Of a stretch of DNA of 64,000 nucleotides, positions 23,031 to 32,905 are shown one piece after another; position 1 is the first letter of the stretch, and each line of letters opens with the position of its first letter. The stretch is taken from NCBI GenBank assembly GCA_002104905.1, contig MCFE01000075.1, forward strand, positions 62,001 through 126,000, written 5' to 3'. The DNA is from Basidiobolus meristosporus CBS 931.73 (lineage: Eukaryota; Basidiobolomycota; Basidiobolomycetes; Basidiobolales; Basidiobolaceae). The translations under genes and the position numbers were made by a program. The notes below the pieces were generated by a model. The model did no database searches and was not told where the DNA came from. It saw only the letters and a program-made list of their open reading frames with translations.

Positions 23031-24469
23031 TGTGGTTGTGTATAAGTCTAAGGGAGAGATATGTTCAACACTTTATCAGAGTTTTGTGTCTGGGGTGTCC
23101 ACTGCATGCAATAACCTCTACTAAAACCTTGCTAGGAACTCTTGAGTTTTGTTACTACTCTGATGTGAAGGATCATAAAGCCACAGCTTGTCAAGGGAGA
23201 ACTATTGAGCTGCAAATGACACCTTAGTTGGTGTATAAACAAAAGTATGTGCATGGTGCATCATCTTCTAGGATAACAATATACTAAAGTTTCCAAAGTC
23301 AAAATAATTGAAAACTCCACCAGAGGGGACTGGATCAGAATGGAATAGTGTAAATAGTAACTAAGACAGAAAAGTATCTTTGCCTGTGCAAGAACAAGTT
23401 CAAGAAAAAATCAAATATGGTAACAGATATGCACTCTGGGTATTCCTCACTGGAAGTGCCACCATGGTCAGTTGGCTGTCAGCACAGTTACCTGAGAGTA
23501 TCATGTGGCTAAGGATTGGAAGTTCAGGTTGTAGCAGATAGCTGTGTTTACACTAATTGACAAGTTAGTATACTGATAACATGGATGATGGTATATTGTT
23601 AAGGGATTGCCTCCCTTATATACTTATCTCACTGGCTAAGCAATTACTAGTCATGGTATTCCAGTGTTATGATCTACCACCTGAATATTTAAGTTACATC
23701 AGCTTTTAGTCAAATCAGTTAGGTATATGTTTAGCCTATCAGTATATTAATGTTATCTATCAAATTAGTAGCATTAGTCAGCAAATGGATGAGCAGATCT
23801 TGATCAGACAGGAATAAGTATCAAGTAGGATCTTATTGGGTGATGAAGACGCAATTGAATGAGTAATCAGCCACAACCTATATTAGAAATACAATGAGTC
23901 AGCAATTGATTTTGCAAAATGTATTTAAGGAGCTCCTGGAACGTTGATAAAAATCAGTTCAGGTTTTAGTGAATTCATCACTAGCTAAACTCTCTATTCC
24001 TCTACAACTCTTATACCCAGACTTGTAACACCAGAAGGTTCTAGAGATCAGTAGAAACCTTAATGACATCAAATGAGCCAGGAATGTTCCAGGAATACGC
24101 CAGAAGCTTCTAAGGGGCAGAGCACATTTAGTCAATCACTGATATAGTATTCCAAAGCCTGTGCAACACAGGGATACCACATAATAAATGAAAGCTAGAG
24201 GGATGGTGATGCAGGTTGGTCATTTGTGATAGGTGCTGGCATGGGTACCTGCCTATTATTAAAGCACATACATATAGGAGTCTTACATAAAGTGAGGAAT
24301 AACTTATGCAATAAAATAAGCAGGTGTCATAGTAAACAGGCTTATGGCATAGTACTGTTCAGATAAGACAAATGGGATATAACTAAAATAAAGGTGGTAG
24401 AGAAATAGCAAAGTAGAAAAGATGGGAATGAGCACATTTGTCATTGGGTGTCACTATGATCCTGCTTCA
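23031..24469 (-). repeat. Solo LTR, family LTR-1, copy 2, itself split by LTR-2
   Basis: Starts TGTGGTTGTGTATAAG and ends GATCCTGCTTCA as read on plus; flanks CCAT / CCCT look like a 4-bp duplication with one change. A 366-bp LTR-2 lies inside (23665-24030). Without it and its duplication the length is about 1069, matching the other LTR-1 copies. This is the most diverged copy. Confidence 0.75.
23665..24030 (+). repeat. Solo LTR, family LTR-2, copy 1
   Basis: 366 bases from TGTTATGATC to GACTTGTAACA, flanked by perfect CCAG duplications (23661-23664, 24031-24034). Removal restores the TTCCAGAAGGTTCT of LTR-1. It has a TATTTAAGGAGCTCCTGG promoter-like stretch near 23925. A second copy is at 29981-30348. 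Confidence 0.85.
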
Positions 24470-24862
24470 CCCTGGAACACTTGTTGTTCTGCCTTTGATA
24501 GTTTCTGCTATTCTTGCATTACTTCCTTAGCATACCAATGCTGGCCCAAAATGCACATGCGTACTTAGATCCAGGATACTGCTCATGGGACAGGTCAAGT
24601 GCACTCTGCTTAGCTTTGAGTTCCTGATGGTCCCATGATGTGCTGGCTTCAAGGTGATGCAGTGCCTGACTTCTGATGGCCTCTTGAATATTAGCCCACC
24701 TTTCATCATTGCACTTAATGACCTCATGGTACTTCAATGACTTTTGATTTTTAGGCATGGATGTAAGCACCACAGCTTCTCTCTCCCATGCTGTGACAAG
24801 TTTTTCTGTGTGCTTGATCTTTTGGCGCCATTGTTGTGCTTCATGGACTTCTACAGTGTTCC

Positions 24863-25141
24863 ACTATGGAATACTGACCAAGTTCCTTGTTGGGATTTAC
24901 ACAGAATATTTTCACCAAAATAGCTGGTACCTAGAACATTAAGATTCTTCAAGTTGTCCAAACCACCCCAATCTTGCCCACATGTTCTTGTGACCTTTCT
25001 TAACCTATAAACATGTTTGCAATACCAAGACCATGTAAAATTATAACTATCACTTTTACATTGAACAAATCATTGAGTGAAAACTGTATAATATACTTGC
25101 TCTCCCAAATCACTTTCAATATCTTAAAGACTCTTACAACA
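24863..25141 (+). repeat. Copia LTR, 5'-truncated
   Basis: About 279 bases matching positions ~68-346 of the Copia G LTR (38885-39230), ending CTCTTACAACA at 25141. A primer-binding site and gag follow directly, so it was a 5' LTR. Confidence 0.82.
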
Positions 25142-25385
25142 GGTTATGAGCCCCAAGCTGTCACTCTCAGCAACATCTAATACTGCTAGTACTGAAATTT
25201 CTCTCTCTGCTGAGAAGTTGGATGGATATAACCACCAAATGCAGGAGGTGAAGATGAAGATGCAGCTACAAGAAAGAGGCCTTTGGGATATTATCATGGG
25301 AGAAGAATCCCCTGCTAAAAACATGGGTGAGGAAACCTTAAAGTACCAGAGGAAAGAACAAAGTGCCTTCAACTGCATTTGTTGC
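25142..25385 (+). pseudogene. Copia primer-binding site and gag start
   Basis: GGTTATGAGCCCCAAG follows the LTR immediately; it is complementary to the anticodon stem-loop of initiator tRNA-Met. The gag N-terminus (SAEKLDGYNHQMQEVKMKM, then QERGLWDIIMGEE and KYQRKEQSAFNCI) matches the Copia gag domain often called UBN2. It is cut at 25385 by the Gypsy integrase fragment. About 80 codons survive. Confidence 0.8.
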
Positions 25386-27752
25386 ATTTCCAGGTAAGCT
25401 TCCAATGTCCTTCCCATTAAGTTTGCACCTCTATTGGATTGAATCTCAACAGGGCATTCAAACTTCATAAGGATCTCATTGTAGATGAAACTTGCAGCGT
25501 CTTGCTCACTGGCTACAAGTACTGCTTTAGCCACTGGCCATTTAGTGGCATGGTCAATGGCTTCTAGGATCCAACAGTTGCATTTCCTGGTAGTTGGCTT
25601 TTGTGGTGGTGAATAGGTCCAAGGGAGAGGTATGTCCAACACTTCTCAAGTGCTTTGTGTGTGGGGTGTTCACTGGGTGCAATAACCTCTGGCAAAAGCT
25701 TGCTAGGAATACCTGGGTTCTGTCTCTAATCTAATATGATGGGGATTAAAGCCACAAGCTTGTCAAGGGAAAATCATTGAGCTAAAATTCCCAACTTAGT
25801 TGGCATCTTAACAAAAGTATGTGCTGGGTTCAGCGCCCTTTGAGATGACAATGTACTAAAGCTTCCAAAGTCAAAACAAATGTAAACTTCACCAGCAGGG
25901 ACTTGATAAGAATGCAGCTGTGGTCAATAGTCATAAAGACAGAAAGTACCTTTGCCTGTACAAGAACAAACTTGGGAAAGAATCAAATATAATAAAAGAT
26001 ACCTACTCTGAGTATTCCTCACAAGTAGTGCCTCCAAGGTCAGTTGGCTGTCAGTGTGGTTTCTGGGAGTGTCCTGTGGTCTGGGGTTGGAAGTTCAGGT
26101 AGCAGCAGGTAGCAGTGTTCACACTAATCAACAAGTTGGTATATTGATTAAAGGGATGATCATTTATTGTTGAGGGATGACCTCCCTTATATACTTTTCT
26201 TACTGTTCAAGTGATTACTAATTGTGGTGTTCCAAAAGGTTCTGGATATCAATAGAAATCATAATGACATCAGAATGACTTATGAATGTAGGTGCCAGAA
26301 GGTACTAAGAGGCACAGCACATCCAACCAATCAGGAATTAGTACTCTGAGACCTGTGTAACATAGGGATACCATATATGGTATGGAAATGGTAGGGATGG
26401 TGACACAGGTTGATCATGTGTCACAGATACTTGACTAATGTAGAAGCACTTACTGCTAGTAATCTTACATAAAGTGGGTGATAACTTATGCAATAAGGTA
26501 AGCATATGTGATAGTCAACCAGCTTATGGGATAGTACTGATCAGGTAAGACAAATGGGATAAAACTAAAATAAGGGTAGTAGAGAAATACTGAAGTAGAA
26601 AATATAGGAATGAGCACATCTGTCAGTGGGTGTCACTGCAACCCCACTACACCATGTTCCAATGAAGTCAATTTCCCATCTTTCAAATGGTCTTACTGGC
26701 TCCAAGGGAAAGAGCTCAGCAATTCTCTGTGGTTGGCCTTTGCTGATTTGGCAATTTGGGCATGTTGTCACTAGCTTCTCAGTTTCTTGTTTCATTCTGG
26801 GTCACCATGCTCTGGCTTTCACAAGGCTATAGGTTCCTTCAATTCCAGGATGTCCATATCCATTGGGTAGCTTATGTATTAAATCCAGGCAAGCAACATA
26901 ACGGCAATAGGTAATAGGGCTCCCATGAACAATATGGTAGAGTGTTTCATCCTGTACCACAAATCTGCTGGCTTTGTCCCATATTATCTTCTTGATCTCT
27001 TTGTCCAACTCATTAGGAGTGGCTTGGTCCTCCAAGTACTTAGGTAATAGGCTAGGTCAGTCTGATTCATGCACCAAGTTGAGTTGTGCAACATGTACCA
27101 ATCTTGATAAGGCATCAGCAACCATGTTGTTTTTCCCAGGGCAGTAGACATTCTCCAAATCAAATTGCTGAATCTATACTATAGCAAGCATCTCCTTCTC
27201 ATGCACTGGATAGTTCTGTCCAGCAGAGTTCAGGTTCTTGTATTCAAAGGCATCTGGGGGTCCTTTCCCTTGAGTTCTTGACTCAACACTCCACCAATAT
27301 CATAATCTGAAGCATCTGTTCATAGAATGAACTCTTTTCTGCAGCCAGGTATTCTTAAGCTTGGCAGCTAAGCAAGCTCATCCTTGAGTGTCTGGAAAGC
27401 CATCTCACAAGCTATTTCCCACTTGTAGGTATTGTCTTTCTTGAGAATATCAATTAAAGGGGCTGCAATACTTGCAAAGGACTTGGCAACTCTCCAATAA
27501 TAGGAGACCATTCCAAGGAATGATCTGAGTTCTGATATGCTATGGGGCTGCTTCAGATTCTTGATAACTTCAACCTTCTTAGGGTCTAAAGTCACTCCTG
27601 TGCTAGTCACTATGTGTCCCAGATATTCAACATGTTCCTTGGAGAATTCACACTTGGCTAGCTTGCCATATAGTTTGTTATCTCTCAGCTTCTTTAAGAC
27701 CTTTTCAATGTGCACCACATGATCCTCTTCTGTCTTGCTGCATATCAGTATC
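25386..27752 (-). pseudogene. Second Ty3/Gypsy pol fragment (RT, RNase H, integrase), split by LTR-1
   Basis: From 27752 down: RT palm and thumb just past the active-site box (MILICSKTEEDHVVHIEK, LAKCEFSKEHVEYLGHIV, LRSFLGMVSYYWRVAKSFA), RNase H and the DALSRL-type tether (27036-27360, degraded), the integrase zinc-binding domain (HKLPNGYGHPGIEGTY...CPNCQISKG), then the core ending WEIDFIGT. LTR-1 interrupts the core; it resumes as KPTTRKCNCWILEAIDHATKWPVAKAV at 25450-25600, with the NRGANLMG region holding the second active-site position. Removing the LTR restores the reading frame between DFIGT and KPTTRK. Both ends are cut by other elements. Confidence 0.86.
25602..26651 (-). repeat. Solo LTR, family LTR-1, copy 3
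   Basis: 1050 bases, TGTGGTGGTGAATAGG to ACCCCACTACA on plus; 4-bp flanks CTTT / CCAT (two differences). It sits inside the integrase core codons of the Gypsy fragment. Very similar to copy 1. Confidence 0.82.
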
Positions 27753-29697
27753 ATTAGCTTATGTAATACAGCAAGTATTGCAAAACTATACAGTAATGCA
27801 CCCAGTATGAATCAAGCACAAACATATCCAATATGTTCAATGGCAAACATAACAAACAGCTAAGAAGCAAGGTTACTTTGAAGGTGTGTATGACCATGCC
27901 TTTGCCTAGGCACTAGATGAATTTGCATCAAACAGTTGCTCTACCAGCAAGTCCTGCCAGCCACTGATTCTTATTGGCCCAACTCTGTTGCTTGTCTTAC
28001 AATATTCAAGTAGAAATCTGATGGCAGTCTCACTGGTGTCTGGGCCTAAATCACCATGGAACCTGGGTACCTACCTATATGTATTACTGAATGAATCTGG
28101 TATACTCTCCAGTTGGATAACAGTAAATGGCTGGCATGCCAAAGCCCATATTATTATCTGCATTGAAGATACTTCAGCAATCTGCCAGATAGCTGGCTTT
28201 TCTGGGCTCAATGGACAGTATTGCTGTCAAATGTGTGAGATCTAGAGGACCTACTCCATAACTCACCCACATTATTATTACCCAAACACCAACACCAGGA
28301 ACATCATTATCCTACATAGAGAACATACATAAGTCAGCATGTTAATGCAGCAAAGTTGGCAAGCTAGTAGCTGTTGGCTGGAATATGGAATCAATTGTAA
28401 ACTAGTGATTCTTAATATAGAGAGTATCTGTTGAAGCAAAAGCTTTCCACTAGGAGCAATGCATTTGCTTTTCAACAATATCCCTATACTGATGACCAAG
28501 TTTTACATGGAGCATTTCAAGCTAAATGAGCCCTTTGAGATACCAGAGAAATTTGATAGAATTGGCAAGATATTACAGAGTATCTGCTACCCCAAGTGCT
28601 TCTCACAGGCTTCAATCAATATTAACACACATATGCAACAATACAAATGCAAAGACTGGAAGAACTGGATATGTTTTTATTCAAGTGGTGTTCTGAAGCC
28701 ATTCCTAATAAGAGTTCATTGGAAGCATTGGGAGTTATATGTAGACATTGTAGGAATATTTATCCAGAAGCAGATCACCAATGCCTACTTGATGGATCTA
28801 CAGCTGTTGTGCAAGGAGATTGTGATGGGACTTGAGCGGCAATACTACAAACATAAAGCTGAACATGTAGATCTCTGCTGTTACTGTTTCCATTCTCTAC
28901 TCCATCTTGCACAGTGAGTGGAGAATATTGGGCCTTGCTTCACCTTTTGGGGGTTTCCTGTGGGGTGAATGTGTGGGGAGATAGGAAGACAAGTCAAGCT
29001 TCAGGTGCTACCATATCTCAATCTCATCAAGAGTATTACCTTCAAGTCTGTCATGAATTTGATGAGTTGGCACATGGAGAAGAGCCAGGAAGGGTTGAAA
29101 AATACTGAGGACAAATGGGAATATGGAGATACCTAAGCCTATGGCTTTAAGAAGCTAAGCAGCCCCAATATGTGGGTAATCAGTTAAATAATGCAAATTT
29201 GGGTTGGGTGCAACAAGCAACCAATTTTTACTAGCATAAGTCTACCGAGGTATGCCGGATTTCTCTTGATATCATGCCAGCATCTACACCATTCAATACA
29301 GAATTCACAAAAACAAGAGCCAGAGCGCCCTAATAAGGAGGAACAGAGTCCAGCCGGGAGAAGTAATATATTGGCTAAATGCCAAGAAGTTCTTTGCAGA
29401 TATTCAAGAGATATTCATGGCAGAAGTAGCAACAACCAAGCATGTGTTTGCAAGATGTATATGTTACCAGTAGTACAAGATATATGGCAACTTTGCAAGT
29501 ATTGCACTAAACAGCTGTAAAGTTGAGGTGATAGAAGTATGTCAATTGTGGCAGGTGTGCGCTTTTGTAGAGGTTAGCAAACAGGAGGCCAATAGGGGTT
29601 ATTCTACAGTGGAATATAAGAATTGCACAAGGGGTGGTAGAAAGAAAAATGCCATTTGGTCAATTGGTATGGTAGCAATGTAAAGAACCAGCTGTAG
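27753..29697 (+). pseudogene. tnp2-like transposase, copy E, C-terminal half
   Basis: Starts in the segment matching MQSDKYCKAIQ of copy B and keeps the later blocks: NGWHAKAHIIICIEDTSAICQIAGF...CCQMCEI (27988-28245), FEIPEKFDRIGKILQSICYPKCFS (28459-28917 frame), and the C-terminal domain in broken frames to the CTG TAG at 29697. A 15-base-scale loss of a W codon (TGG to TGA near 28917) is typical of the decay. The gene is not functional. Confidence 0.8.
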
Positions 29698-29980
29698 GCC
29701 GCCAGGCTGCTGATATAATGCCTTCTGAGACATGGTGTGAGGCTGGTGAAATATTGCCAAGTTTCTTGCCATATGAGACAATTAGATGTCCTAGCCAGTT
29801 GGATCCATTTCAATAGTTGTAGAGCACAATAAGACCACAACAATACAATGCAATTGTTGTCATAGCAACAAGCAAATCTGGTCAATTTTTATCACTTTAT
29901 TTGGTAGTAGAATAGCAAAATGGCGTTGTGATCCTGTCATAAGATTGTTAAGAGGGTCATTGATTCCAAGCTGCTGGTAT
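29698..29980 (+). repeat. Transposase-side terminal region of copy E, first part
   Basis: Noncoding, homologous to 17675-17960. It continues at 30349-30375 (GTATTATCACAGTCTCTTAA) and 32779-32836 after removal of the two nested retroelements. Confidence 0.78.
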
Positions 29981-30348
29981 TGTTATGATCTGCCGCTTGA
30001 ATATTTAAGGTTGATCAGTTTTTAGTCAAATGTACTAGCTTTTTGTTCAGGTTATCAGTATATCAGTATTATCTATCAAATCAGTAATATTAGTCAGCTA
30101 ATGAATCAGCAGATCCTTATCAGACAGATATAGATATATTAGGTAGGACCTTATTGGGTGATGATGATGCAATCAAATGAATCATCAGCCACAGCCTACA
30201 TTAGGAATACAATTAGTCAGCAATTGATCTGGCAAAATGTATATAAGGGGCTGCTGGAATCTCAATAAAGATCAGTTCAAGTTTTAGTGAGTACAATACT
30301 TGCTAAACTCCCTATTCCTCTACAACTCTTATACCACGACTTGTAACA
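29981..30348 (+). repeat. Solo LTR, family LTR-2, copy 2
   Basis: 368 bases, TGTTATGATC to GACTTGTAACA, with perfect GTAT duplications (29977-29980 and 30349-30352). It has TATATAAGGGGCTGCTGG as a promoter-like stretch near 30243. Removal restores the GGTATTATCACAGTCTC of the CACTA end. Confidence 0.87.
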
Positions 30349-30375
30349 GTATTATCACAGTCTCTTAATGGGATC

Positions 30376-30744
30376 TGTTGCAATTAAAGAAGTGATTTGG
30401 ATATAAGGAACTTATCAAGAAATAGTGATAATAGTTGAACTGTTGTTTATTCATAAAGAAGCTCAGTATTTATACCTTTGTAGAAGTAATACAGCTGCAA
30501 CACTAAGTAGGGAGGGTTTCTCAATATTCAGGAGCATTCTGTAACAGTTTCAGGGTTAGTACATAATGTTTGGTAATAGTGCTGATTTGATCCTGACTAT
30601 AGGGGAATAATCATAAGATAATATATCTGGAGAAAGTGGCAAAGTTAAGGCAGTAAGTGAGTCCTACAGTGACTAAGACTAGTCTAGAATTGTCAAGTAA
30701 ATTTTGAGCTGCTGAATGATACCAAATAGTCCAATATTTCAACA
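30376..30744 (-). repeat. 3' LTR of the Copia derivative
   Basis: 369 bases; on the minus strand TGTTGAAATATTGGAC to TTAATTGCAACA. A TATA-like element and poly(A)-like AATAAACAACAG occur on the minus strand. Confidence 0.92.
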
Positions 30745-31983
30745 CTCCCCCTCAACTAAATAATTTCTTAATCCCAATTTCTCTCTAAGGATCTCAAACT
30801 GTAGCCTAGCTAGTGGTTTTGTCAATATGTCTGCCACCATTTTGTCAGTTGGGCAGTAAACCAGCTCCACTAAGTTATTTTCTACAGCTTCCCTCACAAA
30901 GTGATGCTGTATATCAATGTGCTTAGTTCTGGCATGAATAGTAGGATTTCTAGCTAATGAAATACAACTTTGATTTTCCTTGTAAATACATGTTGGTTGA
31001 CCTGAGTTTAAACCTAAGTCTTTGAATAATTTTTGTAGCCATATAGCCTCCTTAGTTGCTTGACATGCAGCCATATATTTGGCTTCAGTTGTAGATAGTG
31101 CCACAGTTGGTTGTTTTTTGCAATTCCAAGTAATAGCTGCACCAGCATAAAGAAATACATAGCCTGTGGTAGAGCATCTGTCAGTCAGATCCCTACCCCA
31201 ATCTGAATCACTATAGCCATCAAATTTTTGCCTATTAGCTGCTCTAGAGTATACCAGTACCATATTTATGGTACCTTGTAGATATCTGAAAATCTGCTCA
31301 ACTGCTGCAATTTGATCTGATCCATAATTCTGGATGAATTGACTGACTATTCCAGCTGCTACTGCAATATCTGGATGTGTAGACACCATCAAGTATATTA
31401 GGCTACCAATCATTGATTGATAGGGAAAGTTTTGGTCCATATTTGAGCCGTTTGCATCTCTAACTGGCTGAGATTTGCTTAATTTCAGGTTATTGTCCAT
31501 AGGGGTTGCTGCAGGTTTGGTTGTCCACATAAAGAACTAGCATGATCACACCATTTTTGAGCTGCTTCACATATATACTATGATCTGCAGTGCTACGAGA
31601 GAACCCAATTTCCTCTATATATGTGTCAATCTTGTTATACCATGCTCTGGGTGCCTGCTTCAGCCCTTACAACAATTTTCTAAGTTTGCACACTTTATGG
31701 GGGCCTTTTGGATTGGTAAAACCTTCTGGTTGCTCCATATATATAGTTTCTTGCAAATCCCCATTTAGAAAGACTGTTTTGACGTCCATTTGGTGTAGAT
31801 CTAAATTGTGTACAGCTGCCAGGGCTAGAACTGTCCTAATAGAGTTAAACTTGGCAACCGGAGCAAATGTTTCCTCAAAGTCTAGTCCCTGGATCTGGGA
31901 ATAGCCTTTAGCTACCAATCTAGCCTTGTACTTATCAACAACACCATTTGAGGTTATCTTGATCTTGTGGACCCATCTACATC
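30745..31983 (-). pseudogene. Copia reverse transcriptase (partial) and RNase H
   Basis: The RT N-terminal half is readable as VAKGYSQIQGLDFEETFAPV with HQMDVKTVFLNGDL (31667-31918), then APRAWYNKID-type sequence (31590-31670, one TAA). It stops at LYVD (near 31530), the first residues of the active-site box, and jumps to TKPAATPMDNNLKLSKSQ. From there 263 codons are open: YQSMIGSLIYLM, the YSDSDWGRDLTDRCSTTGY RNase H segment with catalytic D, STTEAKYMAACQATKEAIWL, and KHIDIQHHFVREAV to the end. The RNase H half is intact; the enzyme as a whole is not. Confidence 0.88.
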
Positions 31984-32373
31984 CTATTGGCTTTCTCCCA
32001 TTTGGTAAATCTTCCTCATGTTGAAGAACTTTTGTTTCAAATAACGCTTGCTTGATACTGACTTTGCTCTAAAGATCTTCTCTAAGGATTCCCATGCTGC
32101 TTTGGCAGTATTTGAGGCATGGATTTGTCCAATGAAGGTGTCTTGCACATTGATGCATATGGCATTGAAGGCCTTTCTCTCCTTCTCTTGAAACTTCTCC
32201 ACATTTTCTGCTGTTCCTTTGGGCTCAACTTCCGTTCCTGTTACTATGTTCCAAAGCTTTCTTTCCTCAAGGTGGATCTGCATCTTAACTCTCCAAAGTC
32301 TGTAGTTCTTCCCATCAAACCTCTCCTTTACAGGGAAGATGTTGGTTTTGCTTTGTTTGCTGGTAGAAGTCAT
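31984..32373 (-). CDS. Copia gag N-terminal domain, truncated
   Basis: 129 open codons starting MTSTSKQSKTN (ATG at 32373, 36 bases after the LTR). It matches the Copia gag domain: FDGKNYRLWRVKMQIHLEE, KERKAFNAICINVQD, AAWESLEKIF. Gag of this group is normally 250-350 aa with a zinc knuckle; here the deletion joins it to RT, so the knuckle is missing. It would encode only the capsid-like N-terminal part. Confidence 0.85.
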   Translation of the reverse strand: MTSTSKQSKTNIFPVKERFDGKNYRLWRVKMQIHLEERKLWNIVTGTEVEPKGTAENVEKFQEKERKAFNAICINVQDTFIGQIHASNTAKAAWESLEKIFRAKSVSSKRYLKQKFFNMRKIYQMGESQ

Positions 32374-32391
32374 CTTTAGAATAGATTAAGG

Positions 32392-32409
32392 CAATTGGGG
32401 CTCATAACC
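32392..32409 (-). other. Primer-binding site, Copia derivative
   Basis: GGTTATGAGCCCCAATTG directly abuts the 5' LTR. Its core GGTTATGAGCCC is complementary to the anticodon stem-loop of initiator tRNA-Met rather than to a tRNA 3' end. Confidence 0.75.
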
Positions 32410-32778
32410 TGTTGCAAACTAAAAAGTGATTTGGATGTAAGGAACTTATCAAGAAATAGTGATAATAGCTGAACTGTTGTTTATTCATAAAGAAGCTCAG
32501 TATTTATACCTTTGTAGAAGTAATACAGCTGCAACACTAAGTAGGGAGGGTTTCTCAATATTCAGGAGCATTCTGTAACAGTTTCAGGGTTTGTACATAA
32601 TGTTTGGTAATAGTGCTAATTTGATCCTGACTATAGGGGAATAATCATAAGATCATATATCTGGAGAAAGTGGCAAAGTTAAGGCAGTAAGTGAGTCCTA
32701 CAGTGACTAAGACTATTCTAGAATTGTCAAGTAAATTTTGAGCTGCTGAATGATACCAAATAGTCCAATATTTCAACA
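32410..32778 (-). repeat. 5' LTR of the Copia derivative
   Basis: 369 bases, about ten differences from 30376-30744, four of them clustered at the end next to the primer-binding site. Confidence 0.92.
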
Positions 32779-32836
32779 GGATCCTGATGGCTGATCTAGA
32801 TTGGATACACCTGTGATACCAAATTGCTATTCATAT

Positions 32837-32905
32837 GGCTTCAGTACACTGTCATCTCAAAGGGTGCTGAACAAGAAAATACTATTTTAAGATGCCAACT
32901 ATGTC
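32837..32905 (+). repeat. Fragment of LTR-1 at a junction
   Basis: CTTCAGTACACTGTCATCTCAAAGG and AAGATGCCAACTATGTCAGG match the U5 part of LTR-1 (near 63560-63630). The fragment lies between the end of copy E and a Copia gag remnant. Confidence 0.6.

Larger units (their letters stand above)
21581..24862. mobile_element. CACTA-like element, copy D2: left half
   Basis: Starts with CCCTATAGAACTAAATGTGAGGATCC at 21581, inserted in ORF1 of D. It contains the ORF1-side terminal region (21581-21904) and ORF1, itself interrupted by an LTR-1 solo LTR. It is cut at 24863 by a truncated Copia LTR, so transposase and right end are missing. Confidence 0.8.
21905..24862 (-). pseudogene. ORF1, copy D2, interrupted by a solo LTR
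   Basis: Two exon-like halves, 21905-23026 and 24474-24862, separated by LTR-1 (23031-24469). The left half keeps the C-terminal domain (VKFWTINRHTRRLHHIF, FLQRVADVVLDLA) and two repeat units (22620-23020). The right half keeps the conserved central domain (MPKNQKSLKYHEVIKCNDERWANIQEAIRSQ split over 24519-24773). Multiple stops. The N-terminal coiled coil is lost at the junction with the Copia LTR. Confidence 0.78.
30376..32778 (-). mobile_element. Ty1/Copia deletion derivative with both LTRs
   Basis: Two 369-bp LTRs (30376-30744 and 32410-32778) flank only 1665 bases. Target duplication GGATC is perfect (30371-30375, 32779-32783). On the minus strand it has a 5' LTR, a primer-binding site, a gag start, then a jump into RT, a jump over the rest of RT, and RNase H to the polypurine tract GAGGGGGAG next to the 3' LTR. 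Protease and integrase are deleted. LTR identity is about 97% (10 differences by eye), so it is young compared with its surroundings. Confidence 0.93.
27753..32836 (+). mobile_element. CACTA-like element, copy E: right half with two nested insertions
   Basis: Transposase from its middle onward (27753-29697), then the transposase-side terminal region interrupted first by LTR-2 (29981-30348) and then by a Copia element (30376-32778). The terminus reads GATACCAAATTGCTATTCATATGG at ~32836, degraded. The left half is replaced by the Gypsy fragment. Confidence 0.8.

Noticed and set aside
25142-25160. A tRNA-Met gene near GGTTATGAGCCC
   Set aside because: Only the anticodon-arm complement is present, directly after an LTR; no acceptor, D or T arms.
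25124-25642. A single 172-codon minus-strand gene
   Set aside because: It is a chance fusion: Gypsy integrase codons, LTR-1 end and antisense of a Copia gag read through one frame.
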